Positions 50,459 through 59,924 of a DNA stretch of 64,000 nt are shown piece by piece. This DNA comes from Pararhizobium sp. (GTDB lineage Bacteria; Pseudomonadota; Alphaproteobacteria; Rhizobiales; Rhizobiaceae). The notes beneath the pieces are model-generated. The model was not told the DNA's origin and did no database searches. It saw nothing but the letters and a program-made list of their open reading frames with translations. Location: positions 868,001 to 932,000 of the forward strand of contig CP051237.1 in NCBI GenBank assembly GCA_017794825.1, written 5' to 3'. Within the stretch, counting starts at the first letter, position 1. Every line of letters starts with the position of its first letter. Position numbers and translations under genes: made by a program.

Positions 50459-50840
50459 TCTCCCTCGAGCGTACGGATTGGCTGCGGGCCAAACCGCAAA
50501 GTCCCTCAATTTATAGCGCTTAAAATCATAGTTTAGAGCCAATCGCAACTAGAGGACCGATGAATGCATGCGACATTTTCGGCACTTCCAACAAGATATC
50601 GCGGGATCGAAGCCGGGTAAATCTTGTAATGGAGCCCTGAAACAGGACATATGGGACAGGCCATCAAAATCAATCGGAGGAGCGTATGCGGGATGGTGAA
50701 CGATTGTTGCCGCAATTTATCCCTAGGCGTCGGCCAAACAATTATCGCGAACCTGATTGCGACCCGTTTCCTTTCGGCGCCAGCCGGTTCACGATAGGCA
50801 TGTGATTCGCTCTCTAGCGACGGAAACAGAAACTCTGCTG
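50459..50840. other. Divergent ctaC/ialB intergenic region
   Basis: About 380 bp between two divergent genes. The part next to ctaC is AT-rich (ATTTATAGCGCTTAAAATCA around 50510) and should hold the oxidase promoter. The half next to the ialB-like gene contains a small open frame with a strong ribosome binding site (50686-50805, separate entry). No other structure stood out. Confidence 0.6.
50686..50805 (+). CDS. Possible small protein, 39 residues
   Basis: ATG 50686 is preceded by CGGAGGAGCGT, an almost ideal ribosome binding site at a 5-bp spacing. The frame reads MRDGERLLPQFIPRRRPNNY and continues to a TGA at 50803. The product would be basic, Pro/Arg-rich and without a membrane helix. 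The ialB-like ATG is 35 bp downstream, so it could also be a leader peptide. No family recognised, and codon evidence is too short to decide. Confidence 0.35.
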   Translation: MRDGERLLPQFIPRRRPNNYREPDCDPFPFGASRFTIGM

Positions 50841-51344
50841 ATGAAAAAACACCTTATTGCTTTCATTTCGCTGGCCACACTGGCCATGATGACCGTCCCG
50901 ACCACGGCGCAGCAACCAGGCACGGTCAAGTCGACGCATGGCGCCTGGTCAATTCTTTGCGACAAGCCGGCCGGCGCGACAACCGAGCAATGCGCGCTGA
51001 TGCAGAATGTGATTGCCGAGGACCGCCCGGAAGTCGCGCTTTCGGTTGTTGTGCTCAAAACCGCGGACAACAAGGCCAAGGTCTTGAGGGTGCTCGCGCC
51101 GCTCGGCGTACTGCTTCCAAATGGCCTCGGTCTGAACGTCGACGGAAAGGACATCGGTCGCGCCTATTTCGTGCGCTGTTTCACCGATGGCTGCTACGCT
51201 GAAGTCATACTCGACGACACTTTGCTGACAACGCTTGAAAACGGCACCATGGCCACCTTCATCGTCTTCCAGACGCCCGAGGAAGGCATCGGGATCCCGG
51301 TCGACCTTACCGGTTTTACCAGCGGTTTTGAAACTCTTCCCTGA
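50841..51344 (+). CDS. Invasion-associated locus B (IalB) family protein
   Basis: A 167-residue exported protein. It has a signal peptide (MKKHLIAFISLATLAMMTVP, cleavage near TTAQQ) and an IalB-type beta domain with THGAWSILCDKPAG and Cys pairs in EQCALMQ and VRCFTDGCYAEVIL. IalB of Bartonella is linked to erythrocyte entry, but the family is widespread in free-living alphaproteobacteria, so no virulence role is implied. Start ATG 50841 gives the signal peptide directly. Confidence 0.85.
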   Translation: MKKHLIAFISLATLAMMTVPTTAQQPGTVKSTHGAWSILCDKPAGATTEQCALMQNVIAEDRPEVALSVVVLKTADNKAKVLRVLAPLGVLLPNGLGLNVDGKDIGRAYFVRCFTDGCYAEVILDDTLLTTLENGTMATFIVFQTPEEGIGIPVDLTGFTSGFETLP

Positions 51345-51453
51345 CGGCCTCTCCGATACGCCCTTGGAAACCACAACCGGCGCGCATTATATGTGAGTGA
51401 GTGTCGGAACCGTTCCGGCGCGACTGAATACATGCAAGAGACCGGGACTGGAC

Positions 51454-52869
51454 ATGGACAGAAATCTACTCCGCAATTTCGACTGCTCGGAAGAAAAAAT
51501 CGCTGAGATCGTGAGCGACGCGCTGCATGGTTCCGACGATGGCGAGTTGTTCGTCGAATATGAAGAGATGGAGTCGCTGGTCTTTGACGATGGTCGGCTT
51601 AAGGCCGGGAATTTTACATGCGACCAAGGCTTTGGCCTGCGTTGCGTCGCTGACGAAGCGATCGGTTACGCGCATGCCGGGGACCTGTCGGAAGCTGCGC
51701 TGAAACGCGCCGTATCCGCTGTTTCGTCTGTAACGCGCGGTTACGGAGGCTCCTATGCAGCCTCGCCGGCAAGAACCAACAAGCATCTCTACGGCGAAGA
51801 AAACCCGATCGGCGCGCCGAGCTTCGAGGAAAAGGTTCAGCTGTTGCGGGAGATAGACGCCTATCTGCGCGCCAAAGATCCGAAAGTCCGTCAGGTGACC
51901 GCATCTCTGGCGGCAAGCTGGCAGATCGTCAACATTCTGCGCGCAGACGGCGAGAGAATGCAGGACATCAGGCCGCTGACCCGTCTGAATGTCAGCGTGG
52001 TTGTCGGCGACGGAGACCGCCAGGAAAGCGGCTCCTTCGGAGCGGGCGGCCGACGCGGCTTCGGCGAATTCATCGCTGAAGATTCCTGGAAACAGGCCGC
52101 TGACGAAGCGCTTAGACAGGCGCTCGTCAATCTCGTCGCCCTCCCGGCCCCGGCAGGAGCCTTCGATGTGGTTCTCGGCGCCGGCTGGCCGGGCGTGATG
52201 CTTCATGAAGCGGTCGGTCACGGCCTCGAGGGAGATTTCAACCGCAAGAAGACGTCGGCTTTCGCCGGGCTTCTCGGCCAGCAGGTCGCGGCGCCGGGCG
52301 TGACGGTCGTCGATGACGGCACAATAGAGGGTCGACGGGGCTCGCTGACGATAGACGACGAAGGCACGCCGTCCGGATACAATGTCCTGATCGAAAACGG
52401 CAAGCTGGTCGGTTATATGCAGGACAGGCAGAACGCCCGATTGATGGGCATGAAGCCGACCGGCAACGGACGCCGCCAGTCGCACGCCCATCAGCCGATG
52501 CCACGCATGACCAACACCTATATGCTTGGCGGCGATTATACGCCGGACGAGATCATCGGCTCCGTGAACAGGGGCGTCTACGCCGTTTCCTTCGGCGGCG
52601 GACAAGTGGACATCACATCCGGAAAATTCGTGTTCGGCTGCACGGAAGCCTATATGATCGAGAACGGCAAGATCGGCGCTCCGATCAAGGGTGCCATGCT
52701 GATCGGGAACGGTCCGGACGCCATGCACCGTGTGACCATGGTCGGCAATGATTCGAAGCTCGACACCGGCATCGGCATGTGCGGCAAGGCTGGGCAGAGC
52801 GTGCCCGTTGGCGTTGGTCAGCCGCATCTGCGCATGAACCAGATGACGATCGGCGGCACTCAGGTCTGA
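51454..52869 (+). CDS. tldD: Metalloprotease TldD
   Basis: Works with TldE (PmbA) to trim unfolded peptides, known from microcin B17 and CcdA processing. This 471-residue protein has the zinc motif HExxxH in VMLHEAVGHGLEGDFN and the family end RMNQMTIGGTQV. The start ATG 51454 gives the family length. No pmbA/tldE is in the window. Confidence 0.94.
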   Translation: MDRNLLRNFDCSEEKIAEIVSDALHGSDDGELFVEYEEMESLVFDDGRLKAGNFTCDQGFGLRCVADEAIGYAHAGDLSEAALKRAVSAVSSVTRGYGGSYAASPARTNKHLYGEENPIGAPSFEEKVQLLREIDAYLRAKDPKVRQVTASLAASWQIVNILRADGERMQDIRPLTRLNVSVVVGDGDRQESGSFGAGGRRGFGEFIAEDSWKQAADEALRQALVNLVALPAPAGAFDVVLGAGWPGVMLHEAVGHGLEGDFNRKKTSAFAGLLGQQVAAPGVTVVDDGTIEGRRGSLTIDDEGTPSGYNVLIENGKLVGYMQDRQNARLMGMKPTGNGRRQSHAHQPMPRMTNTYMLGGDYTPDEIIGSVNRGVYAVSFGGGQVDITSGKFVFGCTEAYMIENGKIGAPIKGAMLIGNGPDAMHRVTMVGNDSKLDTGIGMCGKAGQSVPVGVGQPHLRMNQMTIGGTQV

Positions 52870-53013
52870 TTTCCGAAGGAACGCCGTGCGTTTACCATCC
52901 TGGCGCGGATTCAGCATCGATTAATCCCGATAGTGGTATGACCCGACAGACGCCGGCGCAGTTGCGTTTGCCGGCGGGAATTCATTTCATCCGCCAACGC
53001 GATCGGGCGACTT

Positions 53014-54084
53014 ATGGGACGATTACAGGCCATGGCCTACCGGAGAGCGCACCGAATGGCTATCGGCGGCGCCCTGGAAGCCGTGGCGCTCGCCGCACGC
53101 CTGAAAATTGTCACCGCGCAGAAGCACCGCAGCGTCATATTCACATTGCATCACGTCTGTGCTGATCGCCCGGACCGGTTTCAGCCGAACGCCCACCTGG
53201 CGGTAACGCCGCAGTTCCTCGACATGGTTCTGGCGACAGTGCGCCGCAACGGCTGGAAACCTGTCCCGCTCGACCAATTGCCGGAACTGCTTTCGCGTGA
53301 AGATAACGGCGACCGGTACGCCGCATTCACGCTTGACGACGGCTATCGCAACAACAAGAGCGAAGCCCTCCCCGTCTTCCGGAAACACGGTGTTCCGTTC
53401 ACAGTCTTTGTGACCTCGGGCTTCATGAAACGCAATCATTCCATATGGTGGATGACGCTGGAAGAAATCCTGCGCGAGCGCAAATCTCTGGCGTTTGGCG
53501 GCGGCGCGTCGATCAAGACAGAAAGCATGCTCGACAAATACGCTGCGTTCGATCGCATATCCGCTTACCTGGAAAGCACCGACGAGAAACAGTTTGTCAA
53601 CGAGCTCGACGCCCATGCGCGCGCGCTTGGCGTCGATCCGATGTCGATCGTCGAGCGCGAGGTCCTTTCGTCGGACGACGTCGCGGTCTTTTCCAGGGAT
53701 CCACTGGTTTCCATCGGCGCGCACACGGTCAGGCACCTGAACCTTGCAAAACTCGAACCGGAGCATGTCGCCCGTGAAATGTCGGAATCGGCCGATGATC
53801 TCGGCCTGCTGACCGGACAACGACCGACGCTCTTCGCCTATCCGTATGGCAGACGCGGCGCAGCCTGCCGACGCGAGTTCGAAATTGCAGCCAGGTGTGG
53901 ATTCGATGTCGCGGTTACGACGCGGCCCGGTTTGATAGAAACCTCCGATAGCGTCAAAATGCTGGCGCTACCCCGCATTTCGCTCAACGGCTATTTCCAG
54001 AAATCCCGCTATATCGAGGCGCTTCTTACCGGCCTGCCGTTCAAATTCGCCGGCGCCCTGGGACAAACCGTCGGAAACGGATAG
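53014..54084 (+). CDS. Polysaccharide deacetylase (NodB-homology) family protein
   Basis: A 356-residue NodB-type protein with a canonical first motif (AAFTLDDGYRNNK), a second motif in SIGAHTVRHLNL and a third in FAYPYGRRG. The upstream segment VIFTLHHVCADRPDRFQPN is typical of the membrane-polysaccharide deacetylases found in surface-glycan clusters. No signal peptide is evident. The start is uncertain between ATG codons 53014, 53032 and 53056. The substrate is unknown; a surface glycan or its lipid-linked precursor is likely. It stands alone between tldD and pdxH. Confidence 0.82.
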   Translation: MGRLQAMAYRRAHRMAIGGALEAVALAARLKIVTAQKHRSVIFTLHHVCADRPDRFQPNAHLAVTPQFLDMVLATVRRNGWKPVPLDQLPELLSREDNGDRYAAFTLDDGYRNNKSEALPVFRKHGVPFTVFVTSGFMKRNHSIWWMTLEEILRERKSLAFGGGASIKTESMLDKYAAFDRISAYLESTDEKQFVNELDAHARALGVDPMSIVEREVLSSDDVAVFSRDPLVSIGAHTVRHLNLAKLEPEHVAREMSESADDLGLLTGQRPTLFAYPYGRRGAACRREFEIAARCGFDVAVTTRPGLIETSDSVKMLALPRISLNGYFQKSRYIEALLTGLPFKFAGALGQTVGNG

Positions 54085-54113
54085 GCTGAACGCTTTCGGG
54101 CGATAACGACTTT

Positions 54114-54737
54114 CTACGGATAAAGTCGGGTTTTGCGCCAGCTTCCGTTTTCCGGATCTCGCTCGAATCTCATCCGGTCATGAAGCCTGAACTTTCGGTC
54201 ATGCCAGAATTCGATGCTTTCGGGGACGATGCGAAAGCCCGACCAGTGGGATGGTCTCGGAATCTCGCCTATGCCGAACTTCGCTGTGAACTCGGCGACG
54301 GATTTTTCGAGCGCAAAGCGACTTTCCAGCGGTCGCGACTGTCGGGAGGCCCACGCGCCAATCCGGCTGCCGCGCGGCCGGCTGCTGTAGTAGGCGTCAG
54401 CTTCCTCGTCGCTGACGATCTCCACCGATCCTCTGATTCTCACCTGACGGCGCAGGGACTTCCAGTGAAAGCACATAGCGGCCTTGCGGCTGGCCAGCAG
54501 TTCCTCTCCCTTGGCGCTCTCAAAATTCGTGTAGATCGTGAAGCCGGCGTCGTCGTAGCCTTTCAGCAGCACCATTCTCACATTCGGCATTCCGTCGTTG
54601 TCGACGGTTGCGAGCGCGAGAGCCGTCGGGTCGTTGACCTCGCGTTCGGTCGCTTCCGCCAACCATTCGCCAAACAGCTTGATTGGTTTTTCCGACAGGG
54701 TAAAGTCATGATTCTGGGTGTCAGTTTCGGTAGCCAT
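54114..54737 (-). CDS. pdxH: Pyridoxamine 5'-phosphate oxidase
   Basis: Makes pyridoxal phosphate with FMN. A 207-residue protein, normal length. FMN and substrate contacts lie in [28 protein letters not shown] and [14 protein letters not shown], and the end block is [19 protein letters not shown] start at ATG 54737, because GGAAGAA lies just before it; upstream ATG codons would add up to eight residues. It is divergent from a lipoprotein gene. Confidence 0.94.
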   Translation of the reverse strand: MATETDTQNHDFTLSEKPIKLFGEWLAEATEREVNDPTALALATVDNDGMPNVRMVLLKGYDDAGFTIYTNFESAKGEELLASRKAAMCFHWKSLRRQVRIRGSVEIVSDEEADAYYSSRPRGSRIGAWASRQSRPLESRFALEKSVAEFTAKFGIGEIPRPSHWSGFRIVPESIEFWHDRKFRLHDRMRFERDPENGSWRKTRLYP

Positions 54738-54813
54738 GACTTCTTCCATCGATCCATGCAAAAGCGCCGTCCGGCGGCGATTTTATTCGCGTTGGCCAGG
54801 CGCCTCAGGAATA

Positions 54814-55236
54814 ATGCGGGCGCCGGCAAGAAACAACCCGGAATTCTCTGTCGTCGCACTGTTGATTATTAGCGTCATTGCATCCGGTTGCGCCGCCAGT
54901 GGCCCGGACTATTCCACCCTCGCCAGCGCCGTCGTTCAACCGGCGCCGACAGGTGTCGCGACTGAACCTGGAAGCGATGAAAGTTCCATCCTCGAAACCG
55001 TAGCCTCAGCCGAATCGGGAACGTTGCCCTCCGTCGCCCTTGCCTGGGCGAACGATCAGAACGGCAATTCCGGCTTAGTGACGATTGTCGGGGAGGAAGG
55101 GCAGGACACGCGCGTGTGCAGGACTTTTGTCGCCTCCAGGCAGTCCTATGACGGGGTTTCGCAGTTTACAGGTGAAGCCTGCCGGAATCGCCGCGGCGCA
55201 AGCTGGTTTCTCAATTCCATTGAAACAAGAGAATAG
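54814..55236 (+). CDS. Predicted surface lipoprotein (RT0821/Lpp0805-like C-terminus)
   Basis: 140 residues with lipobox IASGC at about residue 27, a Pro/Ser/Thr-rich linker, and a C-terminal part with TRVCRTFVASRQSYDG and FTGEACRNRRGASW. This resembles the end domain of small alphaproteobacterial surface lipoproteins (Cys-Arg ... Ala-Cys-Arg ... Trp). ATG 54814 follows AGGA. It sits between pdxH (divergent) and fabI (same strand). Confidence 0.72.
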   Translation: MRAPARNNPEFSVVALLIISVIASGCAASGPDYSTLASAVVQPAPTGVATEPGSDESSILETVASAESGTLPSVALAWANDQNGNSGLVTIVGEEGQDTRVCRTFVASRQSYDGVSQFTGEACRNRRGASWFLNSIETRE

Positions 55237-55365
55237 GAATTGAGTGCGACGCCCTCGCGTGACGTCCGCATTACCCAAATCCGCCAGCCGCTTATGCCGC
55301 CCTTCAGCTTGAACCCTTTTGCCGGCTGTGCCATAGGCTTTGCACGAACAATCGAGGAGCTGAAT

Positions 55366-56187
55366 ATGGGTGTGACTGCCGGTTTGATGAAGGGTAAGCG
55401 CGGCATCATTCTAGGAGTCGCCAACAACCGCTCCATTGCCTGGGGCATAGCCAAGGCCTGCGCGGACGCCGGCGCCGAACTGGCCCTGACCTACCAGGGC
55501 GACGCCTTGCGCAAACGGGTCGAACCTCTGGCCAAGGAACTCGGCGCCTATGTTGTCGGGCACTGCGACGTCACCGATCCGGATACGATGGACGCCGTAT
55601 TCGCCGAAGTGGAAAAGCGATGGGGAACCATCGATTTCATGGTTCACGCCATCGCCTTTTCCGACAAGGATGAACTGACAGGACGCTATGTCGACACCAG
55701 CCGGGAAAACTTCAATCGCTCGATGGAGATCTCGGTCTATTCGCTGACTGCGCTCGCGCAGCGTGCGGAAAAAATCATGAATGACGGCGGATCGATCCTG
55801 ACGCTGACCTACTACGGCGCGGAAAAGGTGATGCCCCATTACAATGTCATGGGCGTCGCCAAGGCGGCGCTTGAGGCGAGCGTGCGCTATCTCGCAGTCG
55901 ACCTCGGAGGTCGCGGCATCCGGGTCAACGCTGTTTCGGCCGGTCCCATCAAGACTCTGGCGGCTTCCGGAATCGGCGACTTCCGATACATCCTCAAGTG
56001 GAACGAGTACAATTCGCCGCTGAAGCGCACAGTGACCATCGAGGAAGTCGGCGAATCGGCGCTCTATCTGCTTTCCGATCTGTCGCGCGCCGTGACCGGC
56101 GAAGTGCACCACGTCGATTCGGGCTACCATACGGTCGGAATGAAGTCGGTGGATGCCCCCGATATTTCCGTCGTCAAGGACAGCTGA
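55366..56187 (+). CDS. fabI: Enoyl-[acyl-carrier-protein] reductase FabI
   Basis: NADH-dependent last step of fatty acid elongation. A 273-residue short-chain dehydrogenase-like protein. It has the FabI glycine motif GVANNRSIAWGIAKACADAG, catalytic Tyr and Lys spaced Y-x6-K in HYNVMGVAKAALEA and a second Tyr in LTYYGAEKVMPH. The start ATG 55366 follows GAGGAGCTGAAT. It matches the rhizobial order fabI, histidine phosphatase, aroC. Confidence 0.95.
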   Translation: MGVTAGLMKGKRGIILGVANNRSIAWGIAKACADAGAELALTYQGDALRKRVEPLAKELGAYVVGHCDVTDPDTMDAVFAEVEKRWGTIDFMVHAIAFSDKDELTGRYVDTSRENFNRSMEISVYSLTALAQRAEKIMNDGGSILTLTYYGAEKVMPHYNVMGVAKAALEASVRYLAVDLGGRGIRVNAVSAGPIKTLAASGIGDFRYILKWNEYNSPLKRTVTIEEVGESALYLLSDLSRAVTGEVHHVDSGYHTVGMKSVDAPDISVVKDS

Positions 56188-56207
56188 GCGAATCCCAGGC
56201 TCCAGAC

Positions 56208-56828
56208 ATGCTGAACTTAACATCGCCGATTTACGTGATCCGTCACGGCGAAACGGACTGGAACGTCGAAGTCCGCTTCCAGGGCGCAAAGGACATCGAA
56301 CTGAATGCAAAGGGGCGCCTCCAGGCGCGAAGCAACGGCGAGGCGCTGGCCAGACACCTGGGACGGTCGGCGAATGACTTTGACTATGTTTCAAGCCCGC
56401 TCGCCCGCGCCCGCGAAACAATGACGCTGTTGCGGGAAGCCATGCAGCTGCCGCCCGACGATTACCAGATAGACGAGCGGCTGATCGAAATCAGCTTCGG
56501 GGACTGGGAGGGACAAACCCTTTCGGAGCTCGAAAAGACCAGTTCCGGGAAAATCGCGGAGCGGGCGGCAAACAAATGGAGCTTCCTGCCTCCCGGAGAG
56601 AATGCGGAAAGCTACGAAATTCTGAGCTGGCGCGTCGCCGCCTGGCTGCAGTCACTGGACAAACCCGTCGTCTGCGTTTGTCATGGCGGTGTTATCCGAA
56701 CGCTCTTCCACCTGATCGCGGGACTTGACGGGGACGAGGCGGCGGAAATTTCGACGCCCCAGGATCGGATCCTCAAAATCGAAGGCGACACGATAGGCTG
56801 GCTGGCGGCGAATTCCGACGGGGTTTGA
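56208..56828 (+). CDS. Histidine phosphatase family protein (phosphoglycerate mutase-like)
   Basis: A 206-residue histidine phosphatase. The phosphoacceptor motif is YVIRHGETDWN near the start and the second catalytic His is in VCVCHGGVIRTLFHL. GDWEGQTLSELEK fits the cofactor-dependent mutase/phosphatase branch. It is too short and divergent to call a true glycolytic mutase. It lies 20 bp after fabI and likely shares its transcript. Confidence 0.87.
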   Translation: MLNLTSPIYVIRHGETDWNVEVRFQGAKDIELNAKGRLQARSNGEALARHLGRSANDFDYVSSPLARARETMTLLREAMQLPPDDYQIDERLIEISFGDWEGQTLSELEKTSSGKIAERAANKWSFLPPGENAESYEILSWRVAAWLQSLDKPVVCVCHGGVIRTLFHLIAGLDGDEAAEISTPQDRILKIEGDTIGWLAANSDGV

Positions 56829-56888
56829 CCGGAACCTTAAAACTGCATAGATCAGGCGATCTTTCTTCGAAAACTTCCGGACACCTGT

Positions 56889-57980
56889 ATGTCGCACAAC
56901 ACCTTCGGTCATCTGTTCCGCGTCACGACATGGGGCGAAAGCCATGGTCCGGCGCTTGGCTGCGTCGTCGATGGATGCCCGCCAGGCATCGTCTTTACCG
57001 AGGCGGAGATCCAGCACTGGATGGACCGGCGCAAGCCCGGCCAGTCGAGATTCGTCACTCAACGCCAGGAGGCGGATCAGGTGCGCATTCTGTCAGGAGT
57101 GCTGGCGCGCGAAGACGGCTCCCTGATCACCACCGGCACGCCGGTCTCGATGATGATCGAGAACACCGACCAGCGGTCGAAGGATTATTCCGAGATTGCA
57201 AGGCGCTATCGCCCGGGTCACGCCGACTACGCCTATGACCGAAAATACGGATTGCGCGACTATCGCGGCGGAGGGCGCTCCTCCGCGCGGGAGACGGCGG
57301 CGCGCGTGGCTGCCGGTGGGCTGGCCCGCAAGGTGCTGCCTAACGTAAAGATACGCGGCGCGCTTGTCCAGATCGGCAAGAAGAAGATCGACCGCGACAA
57401 CTGGAACTGGGATTGCGTCGACCAGAACCCGTTTTTCTGTCCCGATCCCAAAATGACATCGGAGTGGGAATCCTATCTCGATGGCATTCGCAAGCAGGGT
57501 TCATCCGTCGGCGCAGTGATCGAGGTGGTGGCCGACGGGGTTCCGGCCGGGCTCGGCGCCCCGATCTACGGCAAGCTCGATCAGGACATCGCCGCCAACC
57601 TGATGTCGATAAACGCGGTCAAGGGAGTCGAAATCGGCAACGGCTTCGAGGCGGCAGAGATCACCGGCGAGGAAAACGCCGATGAAATGCGGATGGGCGA
57701 CAACGGCGAGCCGGTTTTCCTGTCCAACAATTCAGGCGGCGTTGCGGGCGGTATTTCCACCGGGCAGCAGATCGTCGCGCGATTTGCGGTCAAGCCGACT
57801 TCGTCGATCTTGAGCGAACGCAAGAGCATTGACGCGGACGGCAATGAAGTGGACATACGCACCAAGGGCAGGCACGACCCCTGTGTGGGCATTCGCGCGG
57901 TTCCGATTGGCGAAGCCATGCTTGCCTGCACCCTGGCCGACCACTATTTGCGGCACAGGGGCCAGACCGGGCGGCCCTGA
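56889..57980 (+). CDS. aroC: Chorismate synthase
   Basis: The final enzyme of the shikimate pathway, using reduced FMN. A 363-residue protein with the three family signatures: [36 protein letters not shown] and [19 protein letters not shown] (read here as [15 protein letters not shown]). The start ATG 56889 gives the standard [16 protein letters not shown] opening. Located between the histidine phosphatase and ribBX. Confidence 0.96.
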   Translation: MSHNTFGHLFRVTTWGESHGPALGCVVDGCPPGIVFTEAEIQHWMDRRKPGQSRFVTQRQEADQVRILSGVLAREDGSLITTGTPVSMMIENTDQRSKDYSEIARRYRPGHADYAYDRKYGLRDYRGGGRSSARETAARVAAGGLARKVLPNVKIRGALVQIGKKKIDRDNWNWDCVDQNPFFCPDPKMTSEWESYLDGIRKQGSSVGAVIEVVADGVPAGLGAPIYGKLDQDIAANLMSINAVKGVEIGNGFEAAEITGEENADEMRMGDNGEPVFLSNNSGGVAGGISTGQQIVARFAVKPTSSILSERKSIDADGNEVDIRTKGRHDPCVGIRAVPIGEAMLACTLADHYLRHRGQTGRP

Positions 57981-58001
57981 ATCGAGGAGTAAACCTTTCC
58001 A

Positions 58002-59117
58002 ATGACGTTTGATTCAAAGCGTGTCGTGGAGGCGTTGCGGGCCTTCGAGGCCGGAGAAATCGTCGTTGTCACCGATGATGACGGCCGCGAAAACGAAGGC
58101 GACCTGATCGTTGCCGCCGTGCACTGCACGCCGGAGAAGATGGCCTTCATCGTGCGCCACACGTCGGGGATCGTCTGCGCGCCGATGCCCAGATCGGAGG
58201 CAAAGCGGCTAAACCTCACCGCGATGGTCGCTGAGAACGACGCGCCGCATGCGACGGCGTTTACTGTATCGGTCGATTATAAACACGGAACAACGACCGG
58301 AATATCGGCGGATGACCGGACTTTGACCGTGCGCAACCTGGCCAATCCCAACTGCGGGTCGTCCGATTTCGTGCGACCGGGCCACATCTTTCCGCTGGTG
58401 TCACGCGAAGGCGGCGTCCTCATGCGGTCCGGTCATACCGAAGCAGCCGTCGATCTGTGTCGGCTCGCCGGACTGCCGCCGGTCGGGGTGATTTGCGAAC
58501 TCGTGAACGACGACGGAAGCGTAACGCGCGGCCCCCAGGTCGCGGAGTTCTCGAAGAAACATGGACTGAAGCAGGTCAGCGTCGCCGATCTCATCGCCTA
58601 TCGCCAACGCAAGGAAACGCTGGTGAACAGGGGCGACGTGATGCCGGTGGAGACGGCGTTCGGACCGGCGATGGTGCACACCTACTCTCTGACCTGGGAT
58701 CCGATGCAGCATGTCGCCATCGTCTACGGCGATATTCGGGACGGCGTTGACGTTCCCGTCAGATTGCATCTGGAAACTGTGGTGGATGACGTTTTCGGCA
58801 AGAAGCCGGCTATCCATCACTACATGCGGAAGATCTCGGAACGCGGACGCGGCGTCATCGTGTATTTGCGGGAAGGATCGGTGGGAGTCGGCAATTTCGG
58901 CAACGAGCGAACGGCGGCTGGCGAACGCGATGACGCCGAGGAACATGCGGAAGCCAAGGTACGGAAAGGCGAATGGCTGGAGATCGGCCTGGGCGCACAA
59001 ATACTCAAGGATCTCGGCATATCTTCGATCGAGCTCTTCTCCTCCAGAGAAAGGCACTATGTCGGTCTGGAAGGGTTCGGTATAGCGATATCGAGAACGA
59101 ACCTCGTGGAGGACTAG
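58002..59117 (+). CDS. ribB: 3,4-dihydroxy-2-butanone-4-phosphate synthase with degenerate cyclohydrolase II domain (RibBX type)
   Basis: The N-terminal half (residues about 1-205) is a complete RibB: VVVTDDDGRENEGDLIVAA, TSGIVCAPMP and RSGHTEAAVDLCRLAG. The C-terminal half (about 210-371) is shaped like GTP cyclohydrolase II, but the zinc site is missing. Where active enzymes carry three Cys around DxFGSxRCDC, this one reads LETVVDDVFGKKPAIHHY without Cys. So only the butanone-phosphate step is expected, with cyclohydrolase from another gene. This layout is known as RibBX in proteobacteria. It follows aroC by 21 bp. Confidence 0.92.
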   Translation: MTFDSKRVVEALRAFEAGEIVVVTDDDGRENEGDLIVAAVHCTPEKMAFIVRHTSGIVCAPMPRSEAKRLNLTAMVAENDAPHATAFTVSVDYKHGTTTGISADDRTLTVRNLANPNCGSSDFVRPGHIFPLVSREGGVLMRSGHTEAAVDLCRLAGLPPVGVICELVNDDGSVTRGPQVAEFSKKHGLKQVSVADLIAYRQRKETLVNRGDVMPVETAFGPAMVHTYSLTWDPMQHVAIVYGDIRDGVDVPVRLHLETVVDDVFGKKPAIHHYMRKISERGRGVIVYLREGSVGVGNFGNERTAAGERDDAEEHAEAKVRKGEWLEIGLGAQILKDLGISSIELFSSRERHYVGLEGFGIAISRTNLVED

Positions 59118-59120
59118 TCG

Positions 59121-59924
59121 TCAGACGGACACCCGCCGCCACCGCGCCTCAACCAGCGAATACAGAGCGAACAGCGCAATGCCGACCGCAAGCAACGCCA
59201 AAAGCAGCCAACCCATGGGCAACGACTGAACGTAGTTCAACGCGGACTTCAGATCGGGCACGTTCACGTCGCCTTCGCCGAATTTCGGCAGGCGAGTAAA
59301 CAGAATGATCGCGAATACGACGAAGATCAGGCCGCGCGACGCCAGGCCTATGATCGAAACCGAATCTATGAGCGGTTGATACTCGTCCGGAGCGTCGATG
59401 TGATCGTTGAATTTCTTCAGCCATGCCTTGCGAAAATGCGCAACGGCCACCCCGGCGAAGACAAGACCGAGAGCCAGAGCAACGATTGTCGGTCCAACGG
59501 CGTTCACTGCCACAGAAATCATGCTGCTTTTTCCTTCGGAACCTGAAGACGACCACAAGCCGAGAAGCGATAAGGCATAGAACGAAAGAGCCAGATAGGT
59601 GAATGCGCTCACGAGCAGAGCCCCACGAATGACGAGACCCTTTGCGTCCGTACCGTGATTGTCGGCGTCGGCTATCGCCTGCAGGAAGCGCCAGACCGCA
59701 TATCCGAAAAGACCGAATACGACCAGCCCGAGCAGAATGGCGCCGAAACTCTGCTCCATCAGCGTCTGGAGCGCGCCTTTTGTATCCGTCTTGCCGCCAT
59801 TGCCGATGGCGGCAAGAAACGTGAAAAATGCGATGATCAGATAAACGACGCCGCGGGTCGCATACCCTGCCCTCGCCGCAACCTGAATGCCCCCATTCTC
59901 AGTGAGCGCGTTCAATTGGAACAC
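59121..59924 (-). CDS. DUF1206 domain-containing membrane protein
   Basis: A 267-residue protein with about six membrane helices in three repeated two-helix units. Each unit opens with a similar phrase (ARAGYATRGVVYLIIAFFTF, VIRGALLVSAFTYLALSFYA, IGLASRGLIFVVFAIILFTR), which is the DUF1206 pattern. Function unknown. It starts at GTG 59924, overlapping the PAP2 gene end by 26 bp, and converges on ribBX with 3 bp between the stops. Confidence 0.85.
   Translation of the reverse strand: MFQLNALTENGGIQVAARAGYATRGVVYLIIAFFTFLAAIGNGGKTDTKGALQTLMEQSFGAILLGLVVFGLFGYAVWRFLQAIADADNHGTDAKGLVIRGALLVSAFTYLALSFYALSLLGLWSSSGSEGKSSMISVAVNAVGPTIVALALGLVFAGVAVAHFRKAWLKKFNDHIDAPDEYQPLIDSVSIIGLASRGLIFVVFAIILFTRLPKFGEGDVNVPDLKSALNYVQSLPMGWLLLALLAVGIALFALYSLVEARWRRVSV

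Noticed and set aside
50841..51344. Virulence function for the IalB-like protein
   Set aside because: The family is common in non-pathogenic alphaproteobacteria and nothing nearby suggests host interaction.
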